A stretch of DNA of 23,860 nucleotides from Priapulus caudatus. Its lineage: Eukaryota > Priapulida > Priapulimorpha > Priapulimorphida > Priapulidae. Position 1 is the stretch's first letter, and every line of letters begins with the position of its first letter. The translations under genes were made by a program, and so were the position numbers. The notes under the pieces are model-generated. The model had not been told where the DNA came from, did no database searches, and saw only the letters and a program-made list of their open reading frames with translations. The stretch is from positions 342,770-366,629 of the forward strand of contig NW_014577085.1 of the NCBI RefSeq assembly GCF_000485595.1, given 5' to 3'. Positions 13,201 to 19,200 of the stretch are shown in pieces.

Positions 13201-16200
13201 CCTGCGATGAATTTTTTTTTGTCCGACATTTTTGGAAAAAATGGCCGTTTTCTGTAAATAAACCCATTTGGTTATATATGACATGCCAACGCCGTCTAGT
13301 GGATGATTTCTAAGGTTTACACTGATGATTTTATGCCGTGAAGTTGGCATTTTTCTTCTTTCTACCAACCTCTCTATATATGTTCAAAGCTCTTACGTTA
13401 TCGACCGCGAGGAGGCAAACGTTTCAACATTTGACCCGTAGCGTGTGCGCGGGTCGACGCGGATACGCATTTTTGCATGTATTACACGCCGCCAGCGTGG
13501 CGCGTAAAGCAAAAACGAGCTCTCCCACTAGACTGGAGGGACACACCCCTGATTGATGTTCTCTGATTGGCCACTTGACTAAAAAACATCCAACTCGCCT
13601 GCTCCGAGTCGGTGAATTAGAACGTGTTCTAATTTCCCGACTCGTTACCATCGATCGGTTGGACGCGCGACTTTTGCGTTTACACTGGCGATTTCAGTTG
13701 CCAAATTGCCAAGTTCGTACAAATTCTACAATACACATACAGGCACCATAACAGCTCGAAGCCGGGGGGGGGGGGGTATTATTAGTCCCTCTATTCTAGT
13801 TTCATCTATGGAAATGGGAATTCAATCTTTTTACACACCATGGATCATGATGCGACCTGTTTTACTGTTGTTCATAATCGATAAATGTTTGAAATTATTT
13901 TGAAATTAATAATTTGAACATTATTTACTGAAAATTCTTGTATTCACAGATGGGGCAATTCAGAGATGACAGGCATTGTTCCAGACTCAGGACTCTGATT
14001 GCCCATTACACACCTGCCCAGGTAAATAGTTGGTACTGATCAATAATTAAAAAAAAACATTTTGTTTTTTAACTTGTTTTCAGTTTGCTTTGCCCTCTGA
14101 TGCTGTTGCATGTTCCCATAGTTTTAATTCAACAAGACATGGAATTCAGTCTAGTCTGTGTTATGGAATTATGTTGTGTTTTCTGTTACATAGTTTATAG
14201 GCTGATAGAGAGCTCGTAAAAAAAAAAAAAACAACGTCCAGCCAGCCACAACTTGATCAGGTATCCTGATAGATACATACCTTACAGTTATCTTGATAGA
14301 CATTGGCAGGCAGCAAGCTATAGACACTATCTCTACATCCTATCACATGTGAATCGATGAGGTGACCACTATCGTGTATGTGTTCCTAGCTGCTCTACGA
14401 GAAGGGGAAACTATCGCAGAAGACTGATGCAGTGCTGCGGCAGAATCTCCCGCTGGCGCTGCGCGACGCTCTCCACAGCGGCAGTGAGTTCTGGGAAGCG
14501 TCAAAGACTCTGAAGTATCTTGCCGAGGGGCAGTACTTTGTGGCCGATGCCGGCGGCGAGCAGGAAGGCGTCCCATGGCCAGACACGCTGAAGAAGATGA
14601 TTTCGGATGGTGGGTGAAATGCGACGTTCTCGTATTTGTCAGAATCTCGGATCGCGGGATGCGATGACGAGGTGAAATGGCATAAGCTAGCGAACAACTC
14701 GCAGTACAAACGTGGCCGTGTAGGAACATGTATATTACTACATAAATGTGTGGAATGAGGCTCTGTAAAGAGTCGGTTCATTGACAACAAAATTGTGAAA
14801 TCAACTTCATATCTCGTAATAACTTCATTGAGGAAGAGTGTATTAAGTAAAATGTTTTCATAGAAGGTATCTACTTTCAGGAGACAGTATTGGTATGACA
14901 GCATCGACTGACCATGAGCTTGCTGTACGAGCTCTGGGAGCATGCACCTGGTACGTACGTCTCCGTCATACTGTCTAACCTCTAAAGCAGCGTGTGGTTA
15001 TCGTTCATGACAGTTGGAAATAATTCAGTTTGCTTGCAAGGCGTGTTATGTTCTATACCATCACAAAACAACCTTTATTGTTTTAAAAATATAATGGCTA
15101 TATATATCGGCTTGACACATGAACACAAATGACACATCACTCGTGACTCTTGAATCAACCCAATTTACTTTGAAATATAGCTCATAAATTTTGTGCGAAA
15201 ATGCTCCAAAATAAGGCTCAGATTGCACCAGACTGCCAGAGAGCATCTAAAACCCCTGAGCTTCTGGACCCCGGCCGCAAGTGACTTTACTCTTTGCGCT
15301 CTTGCTGTGGGCTTCGCGCACATAATTTCAAATAATATCTAAAGTACTCTTCTAAAGTTTCCAGTGTTACATGTTTGAATTTGAGGTTGTGGACCACCCT
15401 GTATATATTAATATATATATATATATATATATTATGTTATGTATTATATATATATTATCAGGAGTAGATAATATAGAGTCTATAGTATAGTATAATCTCT
15501 ATTATCTACTCCTGATATTATGTTACTATTTGCACCAGGTATTTACAACGATGCTGCCTAGAACAGGAATTACTGTCTATGAGAGCGTTTGAGGAATACC
15601 ATCCACTTGATCTAGAGCCGAACGCCATAGTTGATCGACTACAAACATCTCGGGTGTCATTTGCCACAGGTCGACAGCACATGGTATAGTCTTGATTCTT
15701 GTTTAGTGTGTTAATTATACTCTTTCATCTCTAATGCTTAGCTGAGAACCGCAAAACTGTGTTTGTTGTTGTGTTTAACATTATGTTTACATGCTAGTTC
15801 ACCCATTCTAATAAGATCTTGACCCTGTCATATACTCAGTGCTGTATATGATAACTGCAATTTATAAAGAAGAAGGGGATTGCAATGATAATATCAAGCG
15901 CCGCATATCTGTCTTTGGGCAGGTGCTTGATGGAATCACATTGAGAAACCTAGACATTTTGGAAAACAGTGTCTCTGGTACAATTGAAGGAACGCTAATA
16001 GAAAGGCTGGACCAATGCAAGACTCCGTTTGGTATGTAAAGCCCATATGGGGGCAAACGGTCATCACAAATTTTAGTATTATTGATTAATCTATCGACTG
16101 ATACTCTGTCCACAGTATAGTCATTGCGTGAGTAACGTGCTTTTTATTAGTTTAAAATTTTCTGCATTTTTTAGTAGGCAAAATCATATTTATTCTCTCA

Positions 16201-19200
16201 ACTATAAATGACTGCATGTTTTTAGGTAAACGACTTCTCAGACAATGGCTGTGTGCACCACTGTGTAACCCAGCGTCCATCAATGATCGCTTGGATGCCA
16301 TTGACGACATCCTTAACAATGTTGCTATGATGGATGAAGCGCGAGAGATGATGGCAAAGCTGCCAGACTTTGACCGGTTCCTGGCTAAGTAAGTATGGCA
16401 ATTTATTCACTTGTTCGTGTCATAGTGTAAAATATCATTTCATTAGTTTGGAAGTTATTTTCAACTGGTTATGCTGATGAAATTGTATGACAATGATTTT
16501 TCCCGTGCAGAATCCACACCATGGGTTCAGCAGTGAGAAGCGAAAACCATCCTGACAGTCGGGCAATTTTTTTTGATGATGGTGCTTACAGGTATGACTG
16601 ATCGTAAACTTGTATTTAATGTCAGTGTATCAAACTGCCACCTTTTTTATTCTGTTGCTCTGTGATATATAAAACAGATAACACCTACATTTCATGAACT
16701 AATAGGTAAAACATTTTGTTTCCTTGAGTTGCATACAATACCACACATTCTGCCTTGCACTTTTAGGAGTGGCAGTTTTTTGCCACTCTGCTGATTTATT
16801 GTCATTGAAGTTGCATTAGTTTGTAGTTGGTCATGAATTAGTTTGTAGTTGGTCATGAATTAGTTTGGAGTTAGTCATGCATTAGTTTGGTGACTCGGGA
16901 CCAGTCTAGACATGCAGTTCTTGCTGTTTATAACTATAAGTGAGTCACATTATTATACTATAGTAAGGAATTTTACACACACAATTTTGACATACAAATA
17001 AAATATAACATGCAAGTTACAAATCATGCGCACGTAAGTTCGATGTAGTTGTAAAGATACAGTGCTTTTGAATTTTGCATTGAGGGTCAATAATGATTTG
17101 TTCCTATATACAGCAATTGTTTTTTTCTACTAAAAAGCTTAATTAAATCGTAAGGATAGAACAGAAGTGCTATTGACGTATGGCTGTTGCATTAGCTCGT
17201 GTTCTGTGCCCTTGGTTAAAGGCTGCTGTATGCTGTTTTTCATTCTGCATTTCATATCTCGGTGACAATAATTGTCATGAAATTTTTGTGGGCATATTTA
17301 AAAAAAATATGTTATTCTGTTTCTATAGCAAAAAGAAAATAACTGACTTCCTAGCCACACTTGAAGGTTTTGCATTGGCAATGAAAATTCTGAGAAAATG
17401 TCGTCAGTCCACAGTTGATTCAGACGAAGTCTCGTGCATAAAGTAGGTAGATCAAACGTTTTTTATATCCTCATAGAATACTGCTTTATCTATTCAGAGT
17501 AACCTATATTTGGTTCTTGTAAATCGACAAATATTCCAAGTATACTGCAGTACAGAAAATAATGTTAATATTCACCATAATACTGTGCTTCAATTCTATA
17601 TCGCTATATAAAATGCACTTGTCTGAAAATGATTCACAAGACATGAAGGTGTATGTGAGTGCATGACGTATGTATACTGCAATGTACAACAGTATATATA
17701 GCTATAGTTAAAACATTTTGATTTTTCAGATCTAAGCTGCTGACTCATTGTGTGAATTTTACGGAGGATGGTGGGAAAGTGCCGGACATAAGCATGCAGT
17801 TAAAGTTTTTCAAGGTGCTGTGAATTAATTACTACATTATTATGTTTATCGTTTGTTTAAATCCAGTACTATATATATTCTTTTAGGGCAGGGGTTCTTA
17901 ACCTGGGGTCCATGCAAAGGGGACCATGGATGGGCTTCAGGGGGTCCGTGAACACAATTGTATGCAAAATTGTGTGTTTATGTGCTTATGTGCCTTTTTC
18001 TGTGGAGGGGTCTGTAGCTTTCACCAGATTCTCAAAGTGGTCCATGACTCTAAAAATACTTTGTATATTTAGCAGGTGTCTGCGTTTAGCGTATGTTCTG
18101 TTTTAGATGATCACTATAATGCTCAGGTCCATACTCAGTATAAGTGGATGGCAGAGTAATCTGTGCATCCCGGATGATATAGACCTGGATCCTTATAAGC
18201 ATCCTGATTGATTACCTATTGGAATATTGAGACTCAGAACCAGACTAAAATACAATGGTTGCGTGGCTGTAATTGAATGGTGTTTGTGGATAAACAATCC
18301 TGCCTAATCAAGATAAACTATAATGCAGGATGTGATAGCTCTCAGTGCCATTTAAATAATTGCATCATCATTGTCACAAAGATAGGTCTACTAGGTACAT
18401 ACACCTTCAGTGCTGTTATTTGAACTAATATAGTAATGAAATGGGCACATTTATTGGACCCATAATTGGTCGCATGCGTCACAAACAAGATTTGAACCTG
18501 ATTGCTTGCAGCTTGAGTGCTTCTCTGATTTTGTAATTAACTTCGTGAAGCATTTATAATCCACCTCATACTACTATCCCAAGTACCACAATAATCCCCA
18601 AAATTATACTCTGGTTGTGATTTAATATATTCTTGCTCTTTGATATGTTAATTAACAATTCATAATATATTCAGTGCCATAATAAATTTCAACTTACCTT
18701 GCAAGTGTCCTGATACATATGGCATGTGTTTAAACAGTGTGATAACAATTATAATATTGACTCAAATTAAAAACTAAAGGTAATGTGTAGTGTATTTAAA
18801 TCATCTGTTTTTCATCTGTATTTCAGGAAGCATTTAACCATGAAAGGGCTCGTACAAAGGGAGTCATAGAGCCAACTGAAGGTGTGTAGCAAATGTGAAA
18901 GTCTTTTAAAGGCTAAACGAGTATTGGATGCAGAATGAATTTTAGGTCAACGAGCAATATGTCATAATGGCACAGTTACGTTCGTTGACTATAGACAGTT
19001 ATGGTTGAATATGACCCGAAATAAACTTATGCCTTTAAACTCGTATGCCTTTCCTTAATGGCAGTGTTTTTATTCATGTGTTTAATTGCAATCATATCTT
19101 GACAGGTGTGATACCAGAATATGACAGTGCTGTCTGTGATATCAACGACACAACTACAGCTTTGAATGACTACATCGCTAAACAGAGGAAACTTTTAGGT

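Noticed and set aside
14343-14943. A 182-codon minus-strand open frame across exons 16-17
   Set aside because: It is the antisense shadow of two well-supported MSH6 exons and of the intron between them, with no recognisable domain.
18440-18530. tRNA-like B box (GGTTCAAATC) on the minus strand near 18489-18498
   Set aside because: No matching A box, anticodon stem or acceptor stem could be assembled; at most a worn SINE fragment.
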